54,820 nucleotides of DNA, from contig PLUM01000107.1 of assembly GCA_003165465.1 (NCBI GenBank), positions 531 to 55,350 of the forward strand, given 5' to 3'. The notes under the pieces are model-generated. The model searched no databases. It was not told the origin of the DNA and was given only the letters and a program-made list of their open reading frames with translations. This DNA is from Acidobacteriota bacterium. Lineage in GTDB: Bacteria > Acidobacteriota > Terriglobia > Acidiferrales > UBA7541. Position numbers and translations under genes: made by a program. Below are positions 23,994-34,609 of the stretch, in pieces; position 1 is the first letter of the stretch; each line of letters starts with the position of its first letter.

Positions 23994-24472
23994 TCTGTAC
24001 AGCGCGCTCGCGTTGCCGCGTGCGCTCTGTGGCGATCATTCCTCTAGGTCCAGGTTCGCACCTGGACTCCAGCAGCCTACCCGAGGGTCCTAACGAGCTG
24101 GGCGAGCTCTCCCCTCCTATTTGGCCTTGCACCACGCGGGGTTTGCCGTGCCGTCCCGATTGCTCGGGACGCGGTGGGCTCTTACCCCACCGTTTCACCC
24201 TTACCAATGGCTGCCACCTTCCGCAACCCGCTTGCGCGGGCCGCTTTCAGGCCGTCCGAAGGTTTTCCTCCGGATGACCACCGAGGCGCATTGCACTGGC
24301 GGTTTATTTTCTGTGGCACTGTCCGTAGCCGAAACCTCGCCTCGCTTGCGCGAACTGCACGAAGAGCCAGCCCCCTGGCGTTACCAGGCGCGTTGCCCGA
24401 CGGTGTCCGGACTTTCCTCCCGGCCTGCCTTCTTGCGAAGGCCGGCCCAGCGATCACCCGGCTTGCCCGCCA
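23970..24472 (-). ncRNA. rnpB: RNase P RNA, class A
   Basis: On the minus strand the gene opens GGCGGGCAAGCCGGGTGATC and contains the invariant GAGGAAAGTCCGGAC, ACAGAAAATAAACCGCC, GGTAAGGGTGAAACGGTGGG and AGAGCCCACCG. It closes ACAGAATCCGGCTTACAGGC, then TTGCCCGCC. The terminal 12 bases pair perfectly (helix P1). It is the catalytic RNA that matures tRNA 5' ends. At about 500 bases it is longer than typical class A RNAs (about 350-400); the extra length seems to lie in extended hairpins. The 3' end abuts the integrase remnant. Confidence 0.93.
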
Positions 24473-24516
24473 TGCCTAGTATATCATCTGCCAGCGCAAC
24501 ATGAGTTTCGTGATCC

Positions 24517-27771
<3,255 letters not shown>

Positions 27772-27786
27772 TATTCCTCCTCTACC

Positions 27787-27935
27787 GTGGCGTAGGCTTC
27801 AGCCTGCGCTGTTTAAGTGTCGCCGGGGTTCGCGCCCTGAAATCCATCGTGGCAATTTTTTGCGCGCGGGATTGATGTCGCTTTGCGCCGCGGGCTGTGC
27901 CCTACTTTACGGCGCAGGCTGAAGCCTACGCCACC
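27787..27935. repeat. Inverted pair of palindromic repeats (family B), about 95 bases apart
   Basis: Left GTGGCGTAGGCTTCAGCCTG and right GCGCAGGCTGAAGCCTACGC, then CACC, are inverted copies. The spacer is longer than in other pairs and unrelated to them. The right copy ends 11 bases before the next start codon and leads into its AAAGGA ribosome-binding site. Confidence 0.85.
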
Positions 27936-27946
27936 AAAGGAAAACG

Positions 27947-28933
27947 ATGGAACCTGTAACTCATGCGCTGACGTCCATCGCTCTCGGGCGCGCCGGACTA
28001 AATAAAATTACACGCGCCGCGACTCCCATGCTGCTGGTCTCCGGCCTGATTGCGGATGTCGACTGGGTCACGCGGCTCGGCGGAGCGGCCATATTCTTGC
28101 GCGGCCATCGGACGGCGACGCATTCGCTCGCCGGCACCGTGGCGATCATCGCTGCGGTCGCGGCGGCGACCTGGTTCGCCGGGCGCAAATATCCGAAGTT
28201 CGCAGTAGGATTTTTCCCCGCGCTCGCGATTTGCGCGATTGGCGCGGGAACGCATTTGCTGCTCGACATGCTGAACGGCTACGGAATCAAACTGCTCTGG
28301 CCTTTCACCGCGAAGTGGTACGCGTGGGATCTGGCGGACTCGGTGGACTTGTGGATTCTTTTCTTCCTGCTCGCCGGATTGCTTATTCCGGAATTATTTC
28401 ATCTGGTGCTCGAAGAGATTGGATCGAAGCCCCGGCGGCAGGGCCGTCAGCGAGGCGCGATCGCGGGTCTCGCGTTCGTCGCCCTGTTTATCGCGGGCCG
28501 CGCCTTCGCGCACCAGCGTGCGATTGCGCTGCTCGATGCGCGCGAGTATCGCGGGCAAGCCCCTCTCGTGGTGGCGGCATTTCCGAGGCCGCTCAACCCG
28601 CTTCTCTGGTCGGGAGTCGTCGAGACGGATAACGCGGTCGTCAACGTGGAAGTTCCTTTCGTGCCCGGTCGCACGTTCGATCCCGACTTGGCGGACGTGC
28701 ATTTCAAGCCGGAGCCGTCCCTGACGCTGAAAAACGCGGTCGGCAGCGTCACGGCCACCGAGTTTTTGAATTTTGCGCGATTTCCGCTCGCCAGCGTCCA
28801 GCCCTCGGGCGACGGTTTTCAGGTACGCCTGCGCGACATGCGTTTTGCATCCGAACCAGACGGGCGGCGCGGAATCATCGCCGTGATTGACCTGAATGCG
28901 CAAAGCCTCGTAACAGGAGAACATCTTGAATAA
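27947..28933 (+). CDS. YdjM-type membrane-bound metal-dependent hydrolase family protein
   Basis: This 328-residue protein opens MEPVTHALTSIALGRAGLNK, with GLIADVDWVTRL and FLRGHRTATHSL, the histidine and aspartate motifs of the YdjM (PF04307) family. About four transmembrane segments lie in the first 200 residues, and the C-terminal 130 residues are a soluble domain. Members are predicted zinc-dependent hydrolases; the role is unknown. The ribosome-binding site AAAGGA lies just upstream. A repeat pair starts immediately after the stop. Confidence 0.82.
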   Translation: MEPVTHALTSIALGRAGLNKITRAATPMLLVSGLIADVDWVTRLGGAAIFLRGHRTATHSLAGTVAIIAAVAAATWFAGRKYPKFAVGFFPALAICAIGAGTHLLLDMLNGYGIKLLWPFTAKWYAWDLADSVDLWILFFLLAGLLIPELFHLVLEEIGSKPRRQGRQRGAIAGLAFVALFIAGRAFAHQRAIALLDAREYRGQAPLVVAAFPRPLNPLLWSGVVETDNAVVNVEVPFVPGRTFDPDLADVHFKPEPSLTLKNAVGSVTATEFLNFARFPLASVQPSGDGFQVRLRDMRFASEPDGRRGIIAVIDLNAQSLVTGEHLE

Positions 28934-28935
28934 GG

Positions 28936-29018
28936 AGTGGCACAGGCTTCGCCTGCGTTCTTTTGATTTTCGTCGGCCACAAATTAAAACCACACAAGCT
29001 GAAGCCTGTGCTACTGAA
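28936..29018. repeat. Inverted pair of palindromic repeats (family B), conserved spacer type
   Basis: The copy runs GGCACAGGCTTCGCCTGCGT, TCTTTTGATTTTCG, GGCCACAAATTAAAACCAC, then ACAAGCTGAAGCCTGTGCTA. The spacer matches that of the pair after ssb, so this is a dispersed unit of about 80 bases and not a chance inverted repeat. Confidence 0.85.
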
Positions 29019-29031
29019 AAGCAACGTCCAT

Positions 29032-29640
29032 TCAGCTTGCCCTTTGCGGACGAAACGCGATGCGCGACAAAAGATAGAGGCACAGGACGACGCCCAGCGT
29101 AATTCCCGCCACATCCAGCTTGTGAGTCAGCAGAAACTCGCTCGCCCGATCGCCGTAACGAATCGCCAGAAAACCTTCGCCAAAGAAACGAATCGAGCGC
29201 GCCGCCAGCAGGCCCAACACAAATGTGCCCACGGGCATTTCCAGGGCGCCCGCGGCAATCACAAATATCTTGAACGGGACGGGAGGCGGCAAGAGCGCCG
29301 TCACCAGAATACTGAGAAAACCGTTCCGGTTGATCCAGGCGTGGATGTGCTGCGCGCGAGGTCCGGCGTGCTTGTGAAACATCGCCTCCCCGCCCTTCCG
29401 CGCAAGGTAGTAAAGGAGCAGGCAGCCTCCGACCGAGCCGAGCGTGGTCATCGCCGCGTAATACGGCATCCGCGCCGGATTGCGGACGGAAAGATCGATC
29501 AGCATTAAATCGTTGATGATCGGAAACGTCAGGACGGACGAATCGAGAAACGCGATCAGGAAAAGGCCAAACCCTCCCGCTGAGGCAACAATCGCCTGCA
29601 ACCAGAGAGGTAGATGAAATTTCGGTGTCGGTGTGTCCAT
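29032..29640 (-). CDS. VTT-domain (YqaA/DedA-like) inner-membrane protein
   Basis: This 202-residue protein has hydrophobic segments at its start (LQAIVASAGGFGLFLIAFLD), middle (YYAAMTTLGSVGGCLLLYYL) and end. In between lies the VTT-type re-entrant region ILVTALLPPPVPFKIFVIAA, then GALEMP. Proteins of this group act in membrane homeostasis or lipid transport. The ATG at 29640 is chosen since the 30 codons upstream are not family-like. No strong ribosome-binding site is seen. Confidence 0.8.
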   Translation of the reverse strand: MDTPTPKFHLPLWLQAIVASAGGFGLFLIAFLDSSVLTFPIINDLMLIDLSVRNPARMPYYAAMTTLGSVGGCLLLYYLARKGGEAMFHKHAGPRAQHIHAWINRNGFLSILVTALLPPPVPFKIFVIAAGALEMPVGTFVLGLLAARSIRFFGEGFLAIRYGDRASEFLLTHKLDVAGITLGVVLCLYLLSRIAFRPQRAS

Positions 29641-29723
29641 AACGATCGAAAAAGAAAAATTGTACCAGAGTCGTTCCACCGGCAAGCCCGCCGGCTGCAA
29701 ATTAGCGGCAATATGATTCCTGC

Positions 29724-29752
29724 TTGACACGATCTCGGCGCTTTTGGATTAT
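29724..29752 (+). promoter_or_regulatory. Candidate sigma-70 promoter
   Basis: A perfect TTGACA (29724-29729) is followed after 17 bases by GATTAT (29747-29752). It would start transcription about 70 bases before the hypothetical gene at 29827. Confidence 0.5.
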
Positions 29753-29826
29753 GGCCCTTCGCAATCATTTCCAGTTAATTCATTCCTCAAGCTAAAGAGC
29801 GACATGAGGAATTAGGGTGAAAGACA

Positions 29827-30348
29827 TTGAGCCGATTCAAAAAAACGCATCCAGGAAAAACCTTCGCCATGCCAGATGGCGAAGGGTACGCCGTCAAGAA
29901 ACGCAAACCCGTCCCGCATGAGTTCGTTCTTGATGCAATCTCTTCGGTATCTCCCTGGACGCGCCCGATGTTCGGCTGCGTCGCGGTCTATGTGCAGGAA
30001 AAAATTGTTCTGATCTTGCGCGACAAGCAAGATAACACCACGGATAACGGGGTGTGGCTCGCCACGACGAGCGAGCATCATGAGAGTTTGCGCCGTGAAT
30101 TCCCCAATATGCGGTCCATTCAAGTTCTCGGAAGCGGTGTGACGGGCTGGCAAGTCCTTCCCGCCGATGAAGGGGATTTCGAGGGAGCGGCCCTGCGCGC
30201 CTGCGAGCTGGTCGTGGCCGGTGACCCTCGAATCGGCAAGGTCCCGGGAACAAAGCGGTCTGCGCGAACGGGATCCGGGAAAAAAGAAAAGGCCTTGAAG
30301 CGGGCGAAGAAAACAAAGAGGACAGCAGGAAAGCGATCAAGACAGTAA
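29827..30348 (+). CDS. Conserved hypothetical protein with lysine-rich tail, TfoX-like features
   Basis: This protein of about 173 residues has a compact domain (about 25-135) with WTRPMFGCVAVYVQEKIVLI, then LRDKQDNTTDNGVWLATTSE and VTGWQVLPADEGDFEGAALR. The RPMFGCVAVYV stretch recalls the N-terminal domain of TfoX/Sxy proteins, but the match is from memory and weak. The last 35 residues are very rich in Lys and Arg and could bind nucleic acid. The start is probably TTG at 29827, with AGGGTG upstream; an ATG lies at codon 15. Function is unknown. Confidence 0.65.
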   Translation: MSRFKKTHPGKTFAMPDGEGYAVKKRKPVPHEFVLDAISSVSPWTRPMFGCVAVYVQEKIVLILRDKQDNTTDNGVWLATTSEHHESLRREFPNMRSIQVLGSGVTGWQVLPADEGDFEGAALRACELVVAGDPRIGKVPGTKRSARTGSGKKEKALKRAKKTKRTAGKRSRQ

Positions 30349-30456
30349 GGCGCCGCACCCCGCCGGTTGGGATGTCCGCAATATGCATCCCCTTGAACCG
30401 GCTAGTCATCCGTCGTATGCTGCCATGATTGAGTGATCTCAAAGGAGAATACGGAA

Positions 30457-30990
30457 ATGAAACGACTGATCTGCCTTGCAGCGATTTGTTTGATTGCGCC
30501 CATGATGGCCCAGGCGCAGGATGCGGCGGCAAACCCGCTTACCGCCACCGTTCGCAAGGTGTTCGACGACTACTCGAAAAATCTGGTTGCGACCGCCGAA
30601 ATCATGCCGGCGGACAAGTATAACTTCCGCCCGACGCCCGAAAATATGACGTTCGGGAAAACGATTTCCCACATTGCCGAAGTGAACGACAAGGTATGCG
30701 CCATGCTCTTCACACCTGCAACTCCCGCGCCCGAGCTGGCGGCCGAGACCGATTCCAAAGAAAAATTGGTCTCCGGCCTCAAGGCCTCCATGGACTATTG
30801 CGCGGCGGCATTCTCGAAAATGACGGATGCGAATCTGTCCGAGATGGTTCCATTCTTCGGCGGCAGGAAGATCACGCGTCTGGGAGCGGCCCTGGCCGTG
30901 ACCAACGATTTCGTGGATCACTACGCCGGGCTCTCCATGCACATGCGCATGAACGGTCAGCTCCCGCCCACCGCACAGAAAAAGATGTAA
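30457..30990 (+). CDS. DinB-like four-helix protein with signal peptide
   Basis: This protein of about 177 residues starts at the ATG at 30457, with AAAGGAGA upstream. A Sec signal peptide (MKRLICLAAICLIAPMMAQA) precedes a DinB/YfiT-like helical bundle: RKVFDDYSKNLVATAEIMPA, KYNFRP, MTFGKTISHIAEVND and FVDHYAGLSMHMR. The three histidines in SHIAE, DHY and SMHM are placed as in metal-binding DinB proteins. Export of a DinB-type protein is uncommon outside Acidobacteriota and relatives; the function is unknown (thiol transferase-type chemistry is one possibility in the wider superfamily). Confidence 0.78.
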   Translation: MKRLICLAAICLIAPMMAQAQDAAANPLTATVRKVFDDYSKNLVATAEIMPADKYNFRPTPENMTFGKTISHIAEVNDKVCAMLFTPATPAPELAAETDSKEKLVSGLKASMDYCAAAFSKMTDANLSEMVPFFGGRKITRLGAALAVTNDFVDHYAGLSMHMRMNGQLPPTAQKKM

Positions 30991-31009
30991 CGCACGCCTC
31001 TAAGTAATC

Positions 31010-31083
31010 CAGTAGCGCGGGCTTCAGCCTCCGGGGTTTAGTCTGGGCAAGCACCAAACCCCGCAGGCTGAAGCCCGCGCTAC
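31010..31083. repeat. Inverted pair of palindromic repeats (family B)
   Basis: Left AGTAGCGCGGGCTTCAGCCT and right CGCAGGCTGAAGCCCGCGCT, then AC, enclose a spacer with GGGGTTT and AAACC as in the pair after ribA. It lies between the convergent DinB-like gene and the bifunctional-nuclease gene. Confidence 0.85.
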
Positions 31084-31131
31084 ATTTTTATAAAGAGCAA
31101 GACATCTGAATTTTGGCTGGCGATCCAACCG

Positions 31132-31617
31132 TTACATTTTGTATCGTCCGAGGTCTTCGTCGGACAGGCCCTCGAGCCATTTGCGAAGTTCTTCACTGGT
31201 GGATCTTTCGGAGATGGCGCTGGAAACCTTCGAGCTTTTCAGAACATCATCTTCCACAAAAATGGGGCAATCGACGCGCAGGGCCAGGGCGAGGGCGTCG
31301 CTCGGGCGCGAATCGATCGAAAACATTTCGCCGTTGCGCTCGACCCAAATCAACGCATAAAACGTGTCGTCCTTCAGATCGTTAACCACAACCTTTTGCA
31401 CGCGCACATCAAGACCCAGGAACACATTGCGCAGCAGGTCGTGCGTCATCGGGCGCGGCGTCTGCACCTTTTCGATTTCGAGAGCGATGGCGTTGGCTTC
31501 GTAAATCCCCACCCAGATTGGCAGGACGGCGGTTCCCTGCACATCCTTGAGCACAACAATAGGCATGTTCGTGACGGGGTCCATCATCAGTCCGCGGATT
31601 TTCATTTCCACTTCCAT
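31132..31617 (-). CDS. Bifunctional nuclease (BFN/DUF151) family protein
   Basis: This 161-residue protein has the BFN signature: GLMMDPVTNMPIVVLKD, LPIWVGIYEANAIALEIE, TPRPMTHDLL and the RPSDALALALRVDCPIFVED segment. Plant and some bacterial members have been reported to have nuclease activity; the role in bacteria is unclear. A strong AGGAGG lies six bases before the ATG at 31617. It follows miaB after 22 bases; miaB-BFN linkage suggests co-expression with RNA modification (inference). Confidence 0.88.
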   Translation of the reverse strand: MEVEMKIRGLMMDPVTNMPIVVLKDVQGTAVLPIWVGIYEANAIALEIEKVQTPRPMTHDLLRNVFLGLDVRVQKVVVNDLKDDTFYALIWVERNGEMFSIDSRPSDALALALRVDCPIFVEDDVLKSSKVSSAISERSTSEELRKWLEGLSDEDLGRYKM

Positions 31618-31639
31618 GCTGGCCTCCTCGGACGCCTAT

Positions 31640-33043
31640 TTAGACGACATGCTCACCAACCAGGCTATTCGGAGCCGAGCGCGTGACGCGCACTTGCACG
31701 TATTGTCCCAAAAGACCCGGTTGCGGCGAAGTAAAATTTAGGATGCGGTTGCTGGAACTGTGTCCCGCCCACTGTCCGGCACGCCGCGACGCGCCGTCCA
31801 CCAGCACTTCAAACGTCTCGCCAACGAGCGCCTCATTGCGCACAATCTGGATTTCGCGCTGGCGATCCAGTACGCGCGCGAGTCGCCGCCCTTTTTCTTC
31901 CTCGGGAATGGCGTCGGGCATATGTTGCGCCGACGTGTTAGGCCGCGGCGAATACTGAAAGGCGTACACGCCGTCATATTGCGCGACGTCGAGCAAGGAA
32001 AGCGTTTCCTCCACGTCCTCGTCCGTTTCGCCCGGGAATCCCACAATAATGTCCGACGTCACGCTGATCGGCCGGCGCGCCTCGCGGATCATGGCGATCT
32101 TTTCGAGATATTCCTCGCGCGTGTAGGTGCGCAGCATGGAACGCAAAACGCGCGTCGATCCCGACTGCACGGGAAGGTGAATGTGATCGCACAGCCCCGG
32201 CACCGCATCGATGGCCTCGACGATGTCGCGCCCGAAATCGCGCGGATGCGAAGTCGTGAAGCGCACGCGACGAATTCCCGGAACCGCCGCCACTTCCACG
32301 AGAAGCTCCGCGAACGACATGCGCCTCGGCGACGAATCCCGGTACGAATTCACGGTCTGCCCGAGGAGCTGAATCTCCGAGTAGCCCGCGTCGGCCAGCC
32401 GGCGCGTCTCTTCCAGGACCGATGCGCTCGATCGGCTGCGCTCCGGCCCGCGCGTGAAGGGCACGACGCAATAGGAGCACGCCTTATCGCAGCCTTCGAT
32501 AATCGTCAGGTACGCTCGAAAGGGATTGTCGCGCCGCGTAATTTCCGTTTCAAACGTTGCGTCGGTATCCTTGTCCAGGCCCATGACGCGGCGATTGCCC
32601 CTTTCCAGCTCCTCGATCAGATCGGGCAGCTTGCTGTAGCTCGCCGACCCACATACCAGCCGAACCCAGGGCGAGCGCTCAAAAATATCCTCGCCTTCCT
32701 GCTGCGCGAGACAGCCCAGCACGCCGATAATTTTCTCATCGCCGGGATATTTCTGGTAGGCGCCGAGCCGCGAGTAGATTTTCTGCGCGGCCTTTTCGCG
32801 GATGCTGCACGTGTTATAGAGGACCAGCCTTGCCGCGTCGATCGTTTCCACTTGCCGGTATCCGCGGCCGAGAAGGACTCCGGCAACTTTCTCCGAATCG
32901 TGGGCGTTCATCTGGCAGCCGAAGGTTTCGAGATAAAACGTATTGTCGCCGCTCGCGGAGCCGCAAGACACACTTTCACGAGCATTCATCCCGGCATTCA
33001 AGCCGGTCAAAGCATCGAGATGTACATCCACGCGTTCCGTCAT
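31640..33043 (-). CDS. miaB: tRNA-2-methylthio-N6-dimethylallyladenosine synthase MiaB
   Basis: This 467-residue radical SAM methylthiotransferase modifies A37 of tRNAs reading U-starting codons. It has the N-terminal UPF0004 domain (FYLETFGCQMNAHDSEKVAG, then LYNTCSIREKA), the radical SAM motif C-x3-C-x2-C (IIEGCDKACSYCVVPFTRGP), the SEIQLLGQTVNSY segment specific for this group, and a C-terminal TRAM domain. The first 30 residues precede the conserved core, so an internal ATG is also possible. It is the upstream partner of the BFN-family gene. Confidence 0.93.
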   Translation of the reverse strand: MTERVDVHLDALTGLNAGMNARESVSCGSASGDNTFYLETFGCQMNAHDSEKVAGVLLGRGYRQVETIDAARLVLYNTCSIREKAAQKIYSRLGAYQKYPGDEKIIGVLGCLAQQEGEDIFERSPWVRLVCGSASYSKLPDLIEELERGNRRVMGLDKDTDATFETEITRRDNPFRAYLTIIEGCDKACSYCVVPFTRGPERSRSSASVLEETRRLADAGYSEIQLLGQTVNSYRDSSPRRMSFAELLVEVAAVPGIRRVRFTTSHPRDFGRDIVEAIDAVPGLCDHIHLPVQSGSTRVLRSMLRTYTREEYLEKIAMIREARRPISVTSDIIVGFPGETDEDVEETLSLLDVAQYDGVYAFQYSPRPNTSAQHMPDAIPEEEKGRRLARVLDRQREIQIVRNEALVGETFEVLVDGASRRAGQWAGHSSSNRILNFTSPQPGLLGQYVQVRVTRSAPNSLVGEHVV

Positions 33044-33251
33044 GCGGTTGGAAGCCCATCATACCACAGGGCATTTGAGCGGCCCGGAATCGCTTCGCGC
33101 AGTCGACTTCCCGCCGTCCCGGAGCCTTGCGAGAAAATCGGCACCGCACCTTGCGAAATAATCCCATCCGAGCTGATTCTTGCCGATTACATCGCACTGC
33201 GATATGTGGTACTTGTCGGACACACGGAAGCACTTTTGCATCCGTAATCGT

Positions 33252-33280
33252 TTGACCGCATTTTGGGCGTGTGCTAGCTT
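33252..33280 (+). promoter_or_regulatory. Candidate promoter of the tol-pal operon
   Basis: TTGACC and TAGCTT lie 17 bases apart. Transcription would start near 33287, just past the ATG at 33285 of a short unrelated frame and before the proposed tolQ start at 33323. The rest of the 33044-33251 gap shows no gene. Confidence 0.35.
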
Positions 33281-33322
33281 GCCCATGGAGCTATTATTGA
33301 CCGGCATTCTGAGGGGGAAACC

Positions 33323-34015
33323 ATTCCGCCATCCGCATTTTTACTTTTCACCGGCGAACTCGGCACACTGATCGAGCAAACAGGCTGGGTTGCCCGCGTC
33401 GTTCTCGCCATGCTTCTGTTCTTTTCCCTTTTTTCCTGGGCGCTCATTTTTCAAAAATTGCGGCTGTTTGGGCGCATCAACCAGCAGACCTCCCTTTTCC
33501 TGCGCATCTTCCGCGCGAACCGGACTCTTCCCGACCCGAAGCAGATGGGCGGCGGCGGTTCTCCGATGGAAGTGGTGTACAGCGCCGGCTATCGCGAGAT
33601 GGAAAGCCAGGTTCGCGCCGGAGACCCGCACGCAAAACTCACAAGCCTCAATGCGGTGACCGTGAGCATGCAACTGGCTGCCGGTGAGGAAGTCCGCAAA
33701 GTTGAAAAATACATGCCGTGGCTCGCAACGACCGGGTCGGTCACGCCCTTCATCGGCCTCTTCGGCACCGTGTGGGGCGTCATGGACGCGTTCACGGGAT
33801 TGGGCGCTGCCGGGTCCGCAAGCCTTCGCGCGGTCGCGCCCGGCATCGCCGAAGCCCTGATTACAACCGCCGCGGGACTCTTCACCGCCGTTCCCGCCGT
33901 AATCGCGTACAACCATTTCTTGCACGATATCCGGGATCTTGGCTTGCGGCTGGACAGCTTTGCGCTGGAAGTCACGTCGCTCGTCGAAAAATTGTATCCG
34001 GGACAGCGCGGGTAA
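33323..34015 (+). CDS. tolQ: Tol-Pal system proton channel protein TolQ, probable ATT start
   Basis: This protein of about 230 residues belongs to the TolQ/ExbB/MotA family, which powers outer-membrane constriction. The first helix is ARVVLAMLLFFSLFSWALIF. Helices two and three surround TGSVTPFIGLFGTVWGVMDA and ALITTAAGLFTAVPAVIAYN. The first in-frame ATG (33410) would cut the first helix. The 29 upstream in-frame codons encode a typical TolQ N-terminus (LLFTGELGTLIEQTGWVAR) but contain no ATG, GTG or TTG. An ATT at 33323 has GAGGGGG five bases upstream and gives the usual family length. It is the first gene of tolQRAB-pal-cpoB. Confidence 0.85.
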   Translation: MPPSAFLLFTGELGTLIEQTGWVARVVLAMLLFFSLFSWALIFQKLRLFGRINQQTSLFLRIFRANRTLPDPKQMGGGGSPMEVVYSAGYREMESQVRAGDPHAKLTSLNAVTVSMQLAAGEEVRKVEKYMPWLATTGSVTPFIGLFGTVWGVMDAFTGLGAAGSASLRAVAPGIAEALITTAAGLFTAVPAVIAYNHFLHDIRDLGLRLDSFALEVTSLVEKLYPGQRG

Positions 34016-34061
34016 AGCGTTCCTGTAGTTTAGGTATGGGAGAAATACAGTAAGACGAATT

Positions 34062-34156
34062 CTTTAACACAGAGCACGCAGAGAAAAGATGAGAATCCTT
34101 TTCCAGAATGAATTGAATTTCCCGTCTCTGTGAACTCTGTGTTCTCTGTGTTAAAA
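34062..34156. repeat. Inverted pair of CTCTGTGTT-type repeats between tolQ and tolR
   Basis: The left arm TTTAACACAGAGCACGCAGA and the right arm, with CTCTGTGAACTCTGTGTTCT then CTGTGTTAAAA, are inverted imperfect repeats about 45 bases apart. They fill the 172-base tolQ-tolR gap and could fold into a long imperfect hairpin in the operon mRNA. Confidence 0.8.
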
Positions 34157-34187
34157 GCCTTTAGGGTTTGACTGGAAGAAAACGAAG

Positions 34188-34604
34188 ATGCCTCAACTAT
34201 CTCGCCAAACCGGGACTTCCCTTTCGGACATCAACATTGTCCCTTTCGTGGACGTCATGCTCGTGCTCCTCGTGATATTCATGATTACGGCGCCGATTCT
34301 GCAATCCGGCATCCAAGTGGACGTGCCAAAGACCAAAATCGTCAAGGAAATTTCCGAATCGCGCGTGGTCGTTTCGATCGATCGCGCGCAGCGCATTTAT
34401 ATTGGCGACGACGCCGTCAATATCCACGAACTGGGCAACAAAGTCCACGCGCAATTGCATAATTCGCAGGGAGATGCCATCTATCTGCGGTGCGATAAGA
34501 CGGTACCGTTCGGCGCCTTCGCCCTGGTAGTGGACACATTGCGCCAATCCGGCATCCAAAATATCAGCGTCGTAACCGAGCCGCTGGACGAAGCTCCCCG
34601 CTGA
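34188..34604 (+). CDS. tolR: TolR/ExbD-type biopolymer transport protein
   Basis: This 138-residue protein has one transmembrane helix near residues 17-37 (INIVPFVDVMLVLLVIFMIT) with the conserved proton-path aspartate (D22 of PFVDVML). The periplasmic domain ends with LVVDTLRQSGIQNISVVTEP. It acts with TolQ to energise TolA. It follows the repeat-filled gap after tolQ and precedes tolA by five bases. Confidence 0.93.
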   Translation: MPQLSRQTGTSLSDINIVPFVDVMLVLLVIFMITAPILQSGIQVDVPKTKIVKEISESRVVVSIDRAQRIYIGDDAVNIHELGNKVHAQLHNSQGDAIYLRCDKTVPFGAFALVVDTLRQSGIQNISVVTEPLDEAPR

Positions 34605-34609
34605 GACTT

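Noticed and set aside
31760-33247. Long open frame of 495 codons antisense to miaB
   Set aside because: It is a shadow frame typical of GC-rich DNA: the opposite strand encodes a complete, motif-rich MiaB and the antisense product has the Arg/His/Ala-rich composition of such frames. Similar frames opposite ligA, macA, leuS, guaA, the dehydrogenase and the histidine kinase were rejected for the same reason.
33044-33322. tRNA gene in the miaB-tolQ gap
   Set aside because: No cloverleaf with a GTTCGA-type T-loop could be assembled. The same check on other gaps over 100 bases also found none.
33180-33371. Short frame with an ATG at 33285 (MELLLTGIL) ahead of tolQ
   Set aside because: It ends at 33371 in a frame different from tolQ, and the candidate promoter would place the transcript start at or after this ATG. 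The tolQ N-terminus is better explained by the ATT at 33323.
34062-34156. Possible CRISPR-like array from repeated CTCTGTGTT words (also 39013-39104 and 51182-51222)
   Set aside because: The units are 9-12 bases, directly tandem or inverted, with no unique spacers of 30-40 bases and no cas genes nearby.
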